This document shows, piece by piece, positions 1-5,100 of a stretch of 5,100 nucleotides of DNA. Source of the stretch: DASQDN01 sp035630195 (GTDB lineage Bacteria > Acidobacteriota > Terriglobia > Bryobacterales > Bryobacteraceae); assembly GCA_035630195.1 (NCBI GenBank), contig DASQLD010000474.1, forward strand, positions 1 through 5,100, read 5' to 3'. Below the pieces are notes generated by a model. It was not told where the DNA came from. It made no database searches and was given only the letters and a program-made list of their open reading frames with translations. Position 1 is the first letter of the stretch, and every line of letters begins with the position of its first letter. The position numbers and the translations under genes were made by a program.

Positions 1-488
1 GCGTACTCGATCGCCGGAGCCGCAACTTCCGCGAACGATTTCGTTCCATGCTTCTCGAGGGCAAGTAGCAATCCACTAAAAGCCCCAGGTAGGATGGCCG
101 CTCGAATTCCCTGCACGGGAATGGGAGGCATCCTCGAGGCCTTCTCCCAAGCTTCGACTGGGCGGTTTCGATATGCCTCGACGGTGGCCAGCGCCGGAGC
201 AGTTCCGACAGCGCTGATCGCTGTTACCGGCTTACCCTTCATCTTCAGCAATAGCGGCATCTCGCCGCCCAAGCCAAATCGCGCTTGTTCCGTTACAGCC
301 GCAGCAAGTACTGCGGCAACACCGGCATCCACCGCGTTGCCACCTTGTGTCAGCAACCGGTATCCAGCCTCAACTTCAAAATTGTTCGCAGCCGCGACCA
401 TTTCCCGCGTACCTCGTACGGGAGGAAACATCGTCGGCTGAGCCCAGCCTAGCTGAAGCAGTAGTAAAAGGGCACCGGCGTAGCGCAT
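1..488 (-). CDS. Gamma-glutamyltransferase-like protein, exported, N-terminal part only (3' end outside window)
   Basis: The 162 visible residues open with a Sec-type signal peptide (MRYAGALLLLLQLGWA, likely cleaved near residue 16-17) and continue into the N-terminal part of the gamma-glutamyltranspeptidase fold. Family marks are QGGNAVDAGVAA at 48-59, the usual GGNAVDAA signature, then EQARFGLGGEMP at 67-78, matching the EPQ..G.GGG segment, and PGAF at 134-137 followed by EVAAPAIE at 154-161. Family members are Ntn hydrolases that self-cleave before a catalytic Thr and transfer or hydrolyse gamma-glutamyl groups, usually in the periplasm; that Thr lies beyond the left edge, so activity cannot be judged. 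The segment where classical enzymes have an RETAP-like substrate-binding Arg reads VGTAP (94-98), pointing to a divergent subfamily. The ATG at 488 is chosen because the signal peptide follows directly and no in-frame ATG, GTG or TTG lies in the 34-bp gap. No clear ribosome binding site is visible. It follows the DUF4440 gene and is probably co-transcribed with it. Confidence 0.85.
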   Translation of the reverse strand, partial: MRYAGALLLLLQLGWAQPTMFPPVRGTREMVAAANNFEVEAGYRLLTQGGNAVDAGVAAVLAAAVTEQARFGLGGEMPLLLKMKGKPVTAISAVGTAPALATVEAYRNRPVEAWEKASRMPPIPVQGIRAAILPGAFSGLLLALEKHGTKSFAEVAAPAIEY

Positions 489-522
489 GCGTGATATGGT
501 CCCACAACCAAGGCGTAGATCG

Positions 523-948
523 TTACTTCGCGAGTCGAGCGGATTGATGGCCTACAAGCTGCCATTTGCCATTCAAGAGTTTATAAACGCGCAGGACACT
601 AAAGTTCGCGGGCGTAGCTGATTGCCCTGCCACCGCAGCCGTCATTTTCAACCTCGCTCGAACAAGGGCAACATCCTTGCTGATCAGCCTTACGTCTATG
701 GATTCATGCTCGGCAGCATTGTAGGCTTGCTTCCCACTTCGCAGCGCCTCGATAAATTCGGACTTGCTGTCCAATCGGCCGTCCGAGTGAGTGTAGGCAA
801 GATCGTCCGAGAGGACACGATCGAGCACGGCATAGTCTTTTGTCACAACTGCGCCAGCCCAATCCTTCTCAGCTTGCTTGATAGCGTCTTCCGGCCCGGC
901 GGCGAGCAAGAGCGCGGGAACTAAGATCAACAACAATCGTCTGTTCAT
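523..948 (-). CDS. Small exported DUF4440 / NTF2-like (SnoaL-like fold) protein
   Basis: This 141-aa protein starts with a short signal peptide (NRRLLLILVPALLLAAG, residues 2-18, cleavage probably near 17-19). The remainder looks like a single NTF2-like domain of the DUF4440 type: an N-terminal helix pair with the conserved Trp of AEKDWAGAVVTKD (26-38), then VLSDDLAYTHSDGR (45-58), a helix SKSEFIEALRSG (61-72), and beta strands ending in YKLLNGKWQLVGHQSAR (122-138). The D-L-x-Y-T-H-S-D-G and W-x-L-x-x-H-Q blocks are typical of this family. Members form cone-shaped dimers with a hydrophobic pocket; some are enzymes or ligand binders, most have no known function, and no specific substrate can be assigned here. 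The start lacks a recognisable Shine-Dalgarno, and a good extended -10 element lies 8 bp upstream, so the transcript may be leaderless. It lies between the DUF1501 gene (45 bp upstream) and the GGT-like gene (34 bp downstream). Confidence 0.88.
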   Translation of the reverse strand: MNRRLLLILVPALLLAAGPEDAIKQAEKDWAGAVVTKDYAVLDRVLSDDLAYTHSDGRLDSKSEFIEALRSGKQAYNAAEHESIDVRLISKDVALVRARLKMTAAVAGQSATPANFSVLRVYKLLNGKWQLVGHQSARLAK

Positions 949-956
949 TCGAGCCC

Positions 957-965
957 GTTATATCA
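957..965 (-). promoter_or_regulatory. Possible extended -10 promoter element ahead of the DUF4440 gene
   Basis: Read on the minus strand this is TGATATAAC, which matches the extended -10 pattern TGnTATAAT at all but the last base. No convincing -35 hexamer is found 16-18 bp upstream, as is usual for extended -10 promoters. The element ends 8 bp before the ATG at 948, so transcription would start at or within about two bases of the start codon. This is a sequence match only; promoter consensus in this phylum is not well enough known to be sure. Confidence 0.4.
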
Positions 966-979
966 GATTGGCTCCAATC
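966..979. repeat. Short inverted repeat, 6-bp arms (GATTGG-CT-CCAATC)
   Basis: This is a perfect inverted repeat with 6-bp arms and a 2-bp centre, lying directly upstream of the extended -10 element, where the promoter spacer would be. Its position suits an operator for a dimeric regulator better than an RNA hairpin, since the loop is only 2 bases. It is short enough to occur by chance. Confidence 0.4.
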
Positions 980-986
980 GCGCTAC

Positions 987-1000
987 GGCCTGCTCAGGCC
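987..1000. repeat. Short inverted repeat spanning the DUF1501 stop codon (GGCCTG-CT-CAGGCC)
   Basis: This is a perfect inverted repeat with 6-bp arms and a 2-bp centre. The DUF1501 stop codon (TGA, 994-996) lies inside it. A second pairing, CTGCT (990-994) with AGCAG (1001-1005), overlaps it and would exclude it, so the RNA could fold in two ways. The minus-strand sequence after it is not T-rich, so it is not a standard intrinsic terminator. It could be a weak hairpin protecting the mRNA 3' end, or a second operator half next to the 966-979 repeat. Confidence 0.4.
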
Positions 1001-2427
1001 AGCAGTTCCTTCACCACGCTCCCGGAAACAATCGTGGGACGCTCAGCCCTACCGTTGTGCAGATAAGTCAGGTTGACGTGGTTCATTCCCATCAGATGAA
1101 GCATCGTCGCGTGGATGTCGTGTACATGAGCGTGACGCTCAATCGCGCGCAAGCCAAGCTCGTCAGTAGTACCCACCGTCTGCCCGGGCTTAATCCCGCC
1201 GCCGGCGAACCACATCGTAAATCCCCACGGATTATGATCTCGGCCCTTGCCTTTTTCGTTGAAAGGAGTTCGTCCGAATTCGCCGCCCCAAACAACCAGG
1301 GTCTCGTTCAGCAACCCACGGGCCTTGAGATCGGTCAACAGACCAGCAATGGGCTTATCGGAGATCTTGCAGTTTTTGGAATGGTTTTCCTCCATATCCA
1401 CGTGGGCATCCCAACCGCTGCCGCTGCTGCAATAGAGTTCGATGAAGCGCACCCCCCGCTCGACCAAACGACGGGCAAGTAAGCAATTTCGCCCAAACTT
1501 TTCGGTAATCTCCTCATCCATCCCGTAAAGCTTCTTAGTGGCTTCCGATTCCTTCGTAAGGTCAACTGCCTCCGGCGCCGCGGACTGCATGCGATACGCG
1601 AGTTCATACGATTGAATACGAGATTCAAGTTCGAGATCGGCTTGTTTGTCACGGCCAAAGTAACTATTAAGCGACGCAAGCAAATCGAGTTTTCCGCGTT
1701 GCTGGTCATCACCGACAGTTTTCGGGGGCAGCACATCCAGTATCGGCGGGCCCTCATTACGGAAGAGCGTCCCTTGATACGTCGCTGGAAGAAAACCATT
1801 ACTCCAGTTGCTGGGACCGCCGATGACTTCCTTGTCGTCTGTCAGCACAACGAATGCCGGTAGATTCTCGTTCGCGGCGCCAAGTCCATACTGAACCCAG
1901 GAACCAAGCGAAGGACGGCCTGCCAGAATTGAGCCCGTGTTCATCTGACAAACCGATCCAACATGATTCAATCCATCGGCCTGACAAGATCGCAGCACGG
2001 ATATGTCATCCATGTGTTGCGCGATATAGGGATACCAATCGGAAACCCATTGGCCGCTTTGTCCATACTGCTTAAACGTGCGCTGCGTTGGCATCAGCGT
2101 GTTGTTGCTGGTACCCATCGCGGTAATCACCTTGCCAAAAGACGGCGGCAGAGGCTGACCTGCAAGTCGCTTCAGTTCCGGCTTCGGATCGAACAAATCA
2201 ATGTGACTGGGCCCACCCTCCATGAACAGAAAAATGACGGACTTGGCTCTCGGTGAAAAATGGGGTTGCTTAGGCGCAAGCGGATTCTTACCCTTGACTG
2301 CAGCGGCGTAGCCATCGCTGGCCAACAGGGAGCCAAGAGCTAACGCGCCAACACCACCACCCGCGTTTGCAAGGAAGTCTCGTCGTGAAGTCACTTGTTG
2401 GAAATGAGACTTCGTGAGTCTCTTCAT
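994..2427 (-). CDS. DUF1501 family protein, Tat-exported, alkaline phosphatase/sulfatase-like fold
   Basis: This complete 477-aa DUF1501 protein has a normal length for the family. The N-terminus carries a twin-arginine signal, TSRRDFL at 13-19, followed by the hydrophobic stretch GGGVGALALGSLLA (23-36), so the protein should be exported folded. Family blocks follow in order: FMEGGPSHIDLFDPKP (68-83), NTGSILAGRPSLGSW (163-177), the GWDAH block (338-342), VVWGGEFGRTP (378-388), GRDHNPWGFTMWFAGGG (395-411) and HDIHATMLHLMG (436-447). DUF1501 belongs to the alkaline phosphatase/sulfatase-like superfamily, and the conserved His and Asp/Glu residues in these blocks could be metal ligands, but no reaction has been established. 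A clear GGAGG ribosome binding site 8 bp upstream fixes the start at 2427. It lies 16 bp after the DUF1549/DUF1553 gene, its standard partner, and the two products are expected to work together outside the cytoplasm. The family name is certain; the function is unknown. Confidence 0.96.
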   Translation of the reverse strand: MKRLTKSHFQQVTSRRDFLANAGGGVGALALGSLLASDGYAAAVKGKNPLAPKQPHFSPRAKSVIFLFMEGGPSHIDLFDPKPELKRLAGQPLPPSFGKVITAMGTSNNTLMPTQRTFKQYGQSGQWVSDWYPYIAQHMDDISVLRSCQADGLNHVGSVCQMNTGSILAGRPSLGSWVQYGLGAANENLPAFVVLTDDKEVIGGPSNWSNGFLPATYQGTLFRNEGPPILDVLPPKTVGDDQQRGKLDLLASLNSYFGRDKQADLELESRIQSYELAYRMQSAAPEAVDLTKESEATKKLYGMDEEITEKFGRNCLLARRLVERGVRFIELYCSSGSGWDAHVDMEENHSKNCKISDKPIAGLLTDLKARGLLNETLVVWGGEFGRTPFNEKGKGRDHNPWGFTMWFAGGGIKPGQTVGTTDELGLRAIERHAHVHDIHATMLHLMGMNHVNLTYLHNGRAERPTIVSGSVVKELLA

Positions 2428-2435
2428 TGCAAAAA

Positions 2436-2440
2436 CCTCC
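2436..2440 (-). promoter_or_regulatory. Ribosome binding site of the DUF1501 gene (GGAGG)
   Basis: A perfect GGAGG core lies 8 bp before the ATG at 2427 and only 3 bp after the TAG stop (2444-2446) of the preceding gene. Ribosomes ending the DUF1549/DUF1553 gene would cover this site, which suggests coupled translation of the pair. It decides the start codon of the DUF1501 gene. Confidence 0.85.
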
Positions 2441-2443
2441 GAA

Positions 2444-4705
2444 CTAATCCTGATAGACGAACTCGTTCGAGTTGAATATCGTGTTGCAGAAATCTACCAG
2501 GGCAGCTAGGCGAGCAGGTTCGGCGCCCGCGGGCATGTTGGTAACGGCGGGCAGCGCGATGGGCTCGCCCTTTTCGATGCGGCTTCGAATACGCCCGCTC
2601 TGCTTCTCTAAGAAGGTCAATACGGTGTCGGTCTCCCAGCCATCCGGCTTCCTGGAATACGCTAACTGATACGCGGTATCGACTTGCGCTCTTGCATCTA
2701 AGCCTGCCTTCGAAATAACCCGACCGGCAAACTTTTGCGCCCAATCTATCGCAGCACGGTCGTTAAGAAGCGAGAGAGCCTGCGGAGCGGTAATCGTCTG
2801 GTCGCGTCGACCGCAACTCATGGTCGTATCCGGGAAATCGAGTGCTTTCAGGAGAGGATATGGTGTATTACGGCGGACGAAGATGTAAACGCTTCTTCTG
2901 TAATTCTGGTCGTCTCCGGGATTATTCGACCATCCGCCTCTCGGTGCCGGCATGTTTTCGGGAAGAACCGGGAACACGCTCGGCCCACCAACTTTTTCGT
3001 TCAGTGCTCCAGCGACGAATAGTGCGGAATCGCGAATCACTTCTCCCTCCAGGCGAGTGCGCGGAAAGCGCCAGAGCAACCTGTTTCGCTCATCCACCTT
3101 TGCCGCATCTTCGCGATGGACGGAAGCCTGTTGATACGTGTTTGACATCACGATCAGCTTATTAAGCTTCTTGATGCTCCACCCGCCATCGACAAATTCC
3201 CGGGTGAGCCAGTCCAGCAACTCAGGGTGGCTAGGCCGGCCCCCCATGCTGCCAAAATCGCTCGGGGCTGGCGCAAGACCGCTTCCAAAGTGGTAGTACC
3301 AAACTCGGTTCGCCATCACTCTGCCGGTAAGGGGATTTTCCGGACTCGCCAGCCAGTTTGCTAAAGCGGTGCGACGGCGGGTCGTGCTGGCATTTGCCGA
3401 AGGAACGATCTCCGGAGCTTTTGTCGACAGCACCGATAGAAAGGCAGGTTCAACCGCTTCCTGACGACCTAAATATGTCCCACCCGCCAGTACATTCGTG
3501 GGAGGCGCCTGGCCGCCGAGATCGCGCATCCCGCTACCCACCGGCAATTCCCCTGGGTGCAAACTGTCAAACTCTTCCATTTTTTTGGCAAGTACGGCGT
3601 AACGTTGCTTGTTCACGCCTTTGAGCGACTTCACTACAGCATCTTGCGTGGGCTCGATATAGAGCTTGGCCTGATGATAAAGCTGCGCTTCGTAGGGTGT
3701 TCGCTCGTCTGCAGGTTTAGTAATCGCTTCTTGCACCTCAGGCGGGTACTTATCGAAGTAGTCATCCCAGATTGTCTTGCGCGCCGGCGCCAGAATAGCT
3801 GACATCTGCTCGCGGATCTCGCGTGTTTTCCCTTCCCAAACGGCGAGTTTGCGTTGGTACTCCTGAAGTTCCTGTGGAGACAACACCACGATTCGATCGT
3901 CAGGGGCGGAGTTTGCGAAGAAAGCTTGGAGACTGTAGTAATCCTTATGGCTGATGGGGTCGAACTTGTGGTTATGGCACTGCGCGCACTCGACAGTCAG
4001 TCCAAGGAAAGCGCTACCTACGACGTTCGTAACCTCGTTAAGGATTTCTTGCCGGCGCTGCATCAGATTGCGCGCGTTGTACTCATCGGGATAGTGACGG
4101 TTGAAAGACGTTGCGATTCTTGCCTCGACGTTGTCCGGCCAAATTTCATCGCCTGCGATTTGCTCTCTGATAAAACGATCGAAGGGCTTGTCGCTATTAA
4201 AACTCGCTACAACGTAATCCCGGAATCTCCATGCGTTTGCGCGAGTCTCATCGGCTTTGAAGCCTTGGCTCTCGGCAAAACGAGCTACGTCCAGCCAGTG
4301 CCTGCCCCAGCGCTCACCATAATGAGGGGACGCCAGAAGCCGATCGACTACCTTCTCCCACGCGTTGGGAGATTGGTCGCTTACGAACGCCTGAACCTCT
4401 TCCGGAGTAGGCGGCAATCCAATCAGATCAAAGCTTGCCCGGCGCAGTAAGGTGACCCGGTCGGCCTCCTGCGACGGGTGCACGCCCTTGGTTTCCAGCT
4501 TGGCCAAGATGAACGCATCTACAGGATTCTTCACCCAGCTTTTCTGTTTGACGACTGGAACTGGAGGGCGCACCACCTTCTGGAGAGACCACAGGTTGCG
4601 CTGAGCGGGCGTGAAACCGTTCTCAGCAACATTTGCGGCAAACGCGGAGAACGACATCACTAACGCGCCGACAATCTTTAAAGAACCGGACGAGCGCAGG
4701 CACAT
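2444..4705 (-). CDS. DUF1549-DUF1553 protein (PSCyt2-PSD1 type), exported, with one CxxCH motif
   Basis: This complete 753-aa protein begins with a Sec-type signal peptide (hydrophobic core about 9-22, cleavage probably after AFA at 21-23). DUF1549 (PSCyt2) covers roughly 58-265: NPVDAFILAKLE (60-71), LLRRASFDLIGLPPTPEE (86-103), LLASPHYGERWGRHWLDVAR (123-142) and CAQCHNHKFDPI (240-251), whose C240-x-x-C243-H244 fits covalent haem c binding. A linker with many charged residues, possibly partly helical, spans about 275-385. DUF1553 (PSD1) covers about 445-745: RRTALANWLASPENPLTGRV (444-463), NRVWYYHFGSGL (467-478), SHPELLDWL (492-500), the RRDQTITAPQALSLLND stretch (633-649) and FCNTIFNSNEFVYQD at the C-terminus. 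The N-terminal PSCyt1 cytochrome domain found in many longer planctomycete relatives is absent. The role of the family is not established; involvement in extracytoplasmic redox or polysaccharide breakdown is inferred from context. The start at 4705 is supported by the signal peptide and a GAGGA site 7 bp upstream. It is immediately followed by its usual DUF1501 partner. Confidence 0.96.
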   Translation of the reverse strand: MCLRSSGSLKIVGALVMSFSAFAANVAENGFTPAQRNLWSLQKVVRPPVPVVKQKSWVKNPVDAFILAKLETKGVHPSQEADRVTLLRRASFDLIGLPPTPEEVQAFVSDQSPNAWEKVVDRLLASPHYGERWGRHWLDVARFAESQGFKADETRANAWRFRDYVVASFNSDKPFDRFIREQIAGDEIWPDNVEARIATSFNRHYPDEYNARNLMQRRQEILNEVTNVVGSAFLGLTVECAQCHNHKFDPISHKDYYSLQAFFANSAPDDRIVVLSPQELQEYQRKLAVWEGKTREIREQMSAILAPARKTIWDDYFDKYPPEVQEAITKPADERTPYEAQLYHQAKLYIEPTQDAVVKSLKGVNKQRYAVLAKKMEEFDSLHPGELPVGSGMRDLGGQAPPTNVLAGGTYLGRQEAVEPAFLSVLSTKAPEIVPSANASTTRRRTALANWLASPENPLTGRVMANRVWYYHFGSGLAPAPSDFGSMGGRPSHPELLDWLTREFVDGGWSIKKLNKLIVMSNTYQQASVHREDAAKVDERNRLLWRFPRTRLEGEVIRDSALFVAGALNEKVGGPSVFPVLPENMPAPRGGWSNNPGDDQNYRRSVYIFVRRNTPYPLLKALDFPDTTMSCGRRDQTITAPQALSLLNDRAAIDWAQKFAGRVISKAGLDARAQVDTAYQLAYSRKPDGWETDTVLTFLEKQSGRIRSRIEKGEPIALPAVTNMPAGAEPARLAALVDFCNTIFNSNEFVYQD

Positions 4706-4712
4706 TGTCTAT

Positions 4713-4717
4713 TCCTC
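4713..4717 (-). promoter_or_regulatory. Ribosome binding site of the DUF1549-DUF1553 gene (GAGGA)
   Basis: GAGGA on the minus strand lies 7 bp before the ATG at 4705, within TTGAGGAATAGACA. Good spacing and match support this start, which also gives a proper signal peptide. Confidence 0.7.
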
Positions 4718-4767
4718 AATCCTGCTGCGACGGACAGAAAGCAAACTCATGCCCATCGCTCCGCTAT

Positions 4768-4776
4768 AGATTAGCA
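4768..4776 (-). promoter_or_regulatory. Weak candidate extended -10 promoter for the DUF1549-DUF1501 pair
   Basis: On the minus strand this reads TGCTAATCT, a partial match to TGnTATAAT, in the gap before the DUF1549-DUF1553 gene. No good -35 hexamer is seen at the expected distance. If used, it would leave a 5' leader of roughly 55 bases. Reading through from the DUF1080 gene is equally possible. Confidence 0.22.
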
Positions 4777-4816
4777 GAAAAGTTGCCCTTTCCGCCGAGT
4801 CGCTAGGGACATACGA

Positions 4817-4832
4817 ACGGTTCGCGAGCCGT
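4817..4832. repeat. Imperfect 16-bp palindrome in the gap between the DUF1080 and DUF1549 genes
   Basis: The plus strand reads ACGGTTCGCGAGCCGT, symmetric except for one base pair (T at 4821 against G at 4828). It starts about 30 bp beyond the DUF1080 stop and about 40 bp upstream of the weak -10 candidate. No T-run follows it on the minus strand, so it is not a standard terminator. An operator or a chance palindrome are both possible. Confidence 0.35.
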
Positions 4833-4861
4833 CTCTTCAATGACTTACGCGGCATCCTTCA

Positions 4862-5100
4862 TCAGCTTTTGGGCACGGAGACAGTGATGTTGCGGAACCG
4901 GATAACACCGTGGTGATCTCCCTGTAGGAAGAACGGGCCGGGCTCAGCTTCATTGCTGTCCAGCGCGCCACCCGTTGGTCCGGCGATCTCAACATTGTCG
5001 TGGTATATCTTGCCATCGCGAAGCACCGTAACGCGCCGCCCGACAAGGGTGATGTCGAACGCTGTCCATTTGCCCAATCCCAGTTCAGCGCCAGCAGGTG
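4862..5100 (-). CDS. DUF1080 (3-keto-disaccharide hydrolase-type) domain protein, C-terminal end only
   Basis: The 79 visible complete codons form the end of a concanavalin-like beta-sandwich of the DUF1080 family; the 5' part lies beyond the right edge. Visible marks are LGKWTAFDITLVGRRVTVLR, matching the family's G-x-W-N-x-x-x-I-x-x-x-G-x-x-x-x-V-x-x-N-G strand pair, then DGKIYHDNVEIAG, GGALDSNEAEPGPFFLQGD, and the closing HHGVIRFRNITVSVP. The GP-x-x-LQ-x-D-x-G-x-V-x-F-RNI ending is highly typical. The domain name comes from members that cleave 3-keto-glycosides; many others are uncharacterised. The reading frame is open to the window edge, so a TTG at 5075-5077 is not the true start. The TGA stop at 4862-4864 is 156 bp ahead of the DUF1549-DUF1553 gene on the same strand. 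Such domains often accompany DUF1549/DUF1501 genes, which hints at carbohydrate turnover, but the substrate is unknown. Confidence 0.88.
   Translation of the reverse strand, partial: PAGAELGLGKWTAFDITLVGRRVTVLRDGKIYHDNVEIAGPTGGALDSNEAEPGPFFLQGDHHGVIRFRNITVSVPKS

Noticed and set aside
94..441. Plus-strand open frame of 115 codons opposite the GGT-like gene
   Set aside because: The opposite strand shows a signal peptide and GGNAVDA signature; the plus-strand product is an Ala/Thr/Ser-rich shadow.
1335..1799. Minus-strand open frame of 154 codons inside the DUF1501 gene in another frame
   Set aside because: It overlaps conserved DUF1501 blocks, and its product is Arg-rich and low in family signal, as expected for an out-of-frame reading.
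2424..2744. Minus-strand open frame overlapping the 3' end of the DUF1549-DUF1553 gene, suggesting a frameshift
   Set aside because: The main frame continues unbroken to the typical NSNEFVYQD C-terminus, so there is no frameshift and no separate gene.
3854..4450. Plus-strand open frame of 198 codons inside the DUF1549-DUF1553 gene
   Set aside because: It lies fully opposite a strongly conserved domain region, its translation resembles no family I know, and it has no gene context on the plus strand.
4817..4832. Intrinsic terminator for the DUF1080 gene
   Set aside because: The palindrome has no following T-run on the minus strand and a loop too small for a good hairpin.
4837..5046. Second minus-strand open frame overlapping the DUF1080 end
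   Set aside because: The other frame gives the typical DUF1080 ending and is open to the window edge, so this one is a shadow.
1..5100. tRNA, rRNA, riboswitch, CRISPR array, insertion sequence or attachment site
   Set aside because: Coding sequence fills almost all of the window, the gaps are 16-156 bp, and none contains regularly spaced repeats, transposase fragments or a tRNA-like fold.

Overview
The window reads as part of a chromosome of a soil-type bacterium with moderately high GC. All five genes lie on the minus strand. The best guess for the phylum is Acidobacteriota (Bryobacterales/Solibacter-like), because a DUF1549/DUF1553 protein next to a DUF1501 protein, a DUF1080 domain and a DUF4440 protein are all gene families expanded there. 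Planctomycetota and Verrucomicrobiota carry the same pair and cannot be excluded from sequence alone. This assignment is inference.

In transcription order (right to left): the C-terminal end of a DUF1080 / 3-keto-disaccharide hydrolase-type protein (4862-5100, start outside the window); a 156-bp gap with an imperfect palindrome and a possible extended -10 promoter; a complete 753-aa exported DUF1549-DUF1553 protein with one CxxCH haem-type motif (2444-4705); 16 bp later a complete 477-aa DUF1501 protein with a twin-arginine signal (994-2427); a 45-bp gap containing two short inverted repeats and a strong-looking extended -10 element; a small exported DUF4440 (NTF2-like) protein (523-948); and, after 34 bp, the first 162 residues of an exported gamma-glutamyltransferase-like protein (1-488, running off the left edge).

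The core is the DUF1549/DUF1553-DUF1501 pair, probably translated from one mRNA: the Shine-Dalgarno of the second gene starts 3 bp after the stop of the first. All four genes whose N-terminus is visible begin with an export signal, so their products should work outside the cytoplasm. The DUF1080 domain next door suggests a link to carbohydrate breakdown, but the biochemical role of the DUF1549/DUF1501 pair is not established. The DUF4440 and GGT-like genes may belong to a separate transcription unit starting at the extended -10 site near 957-965, possibly giving a leaderless mRNA. No RNA genes, mobile elements or CRISPR arrays were seen.
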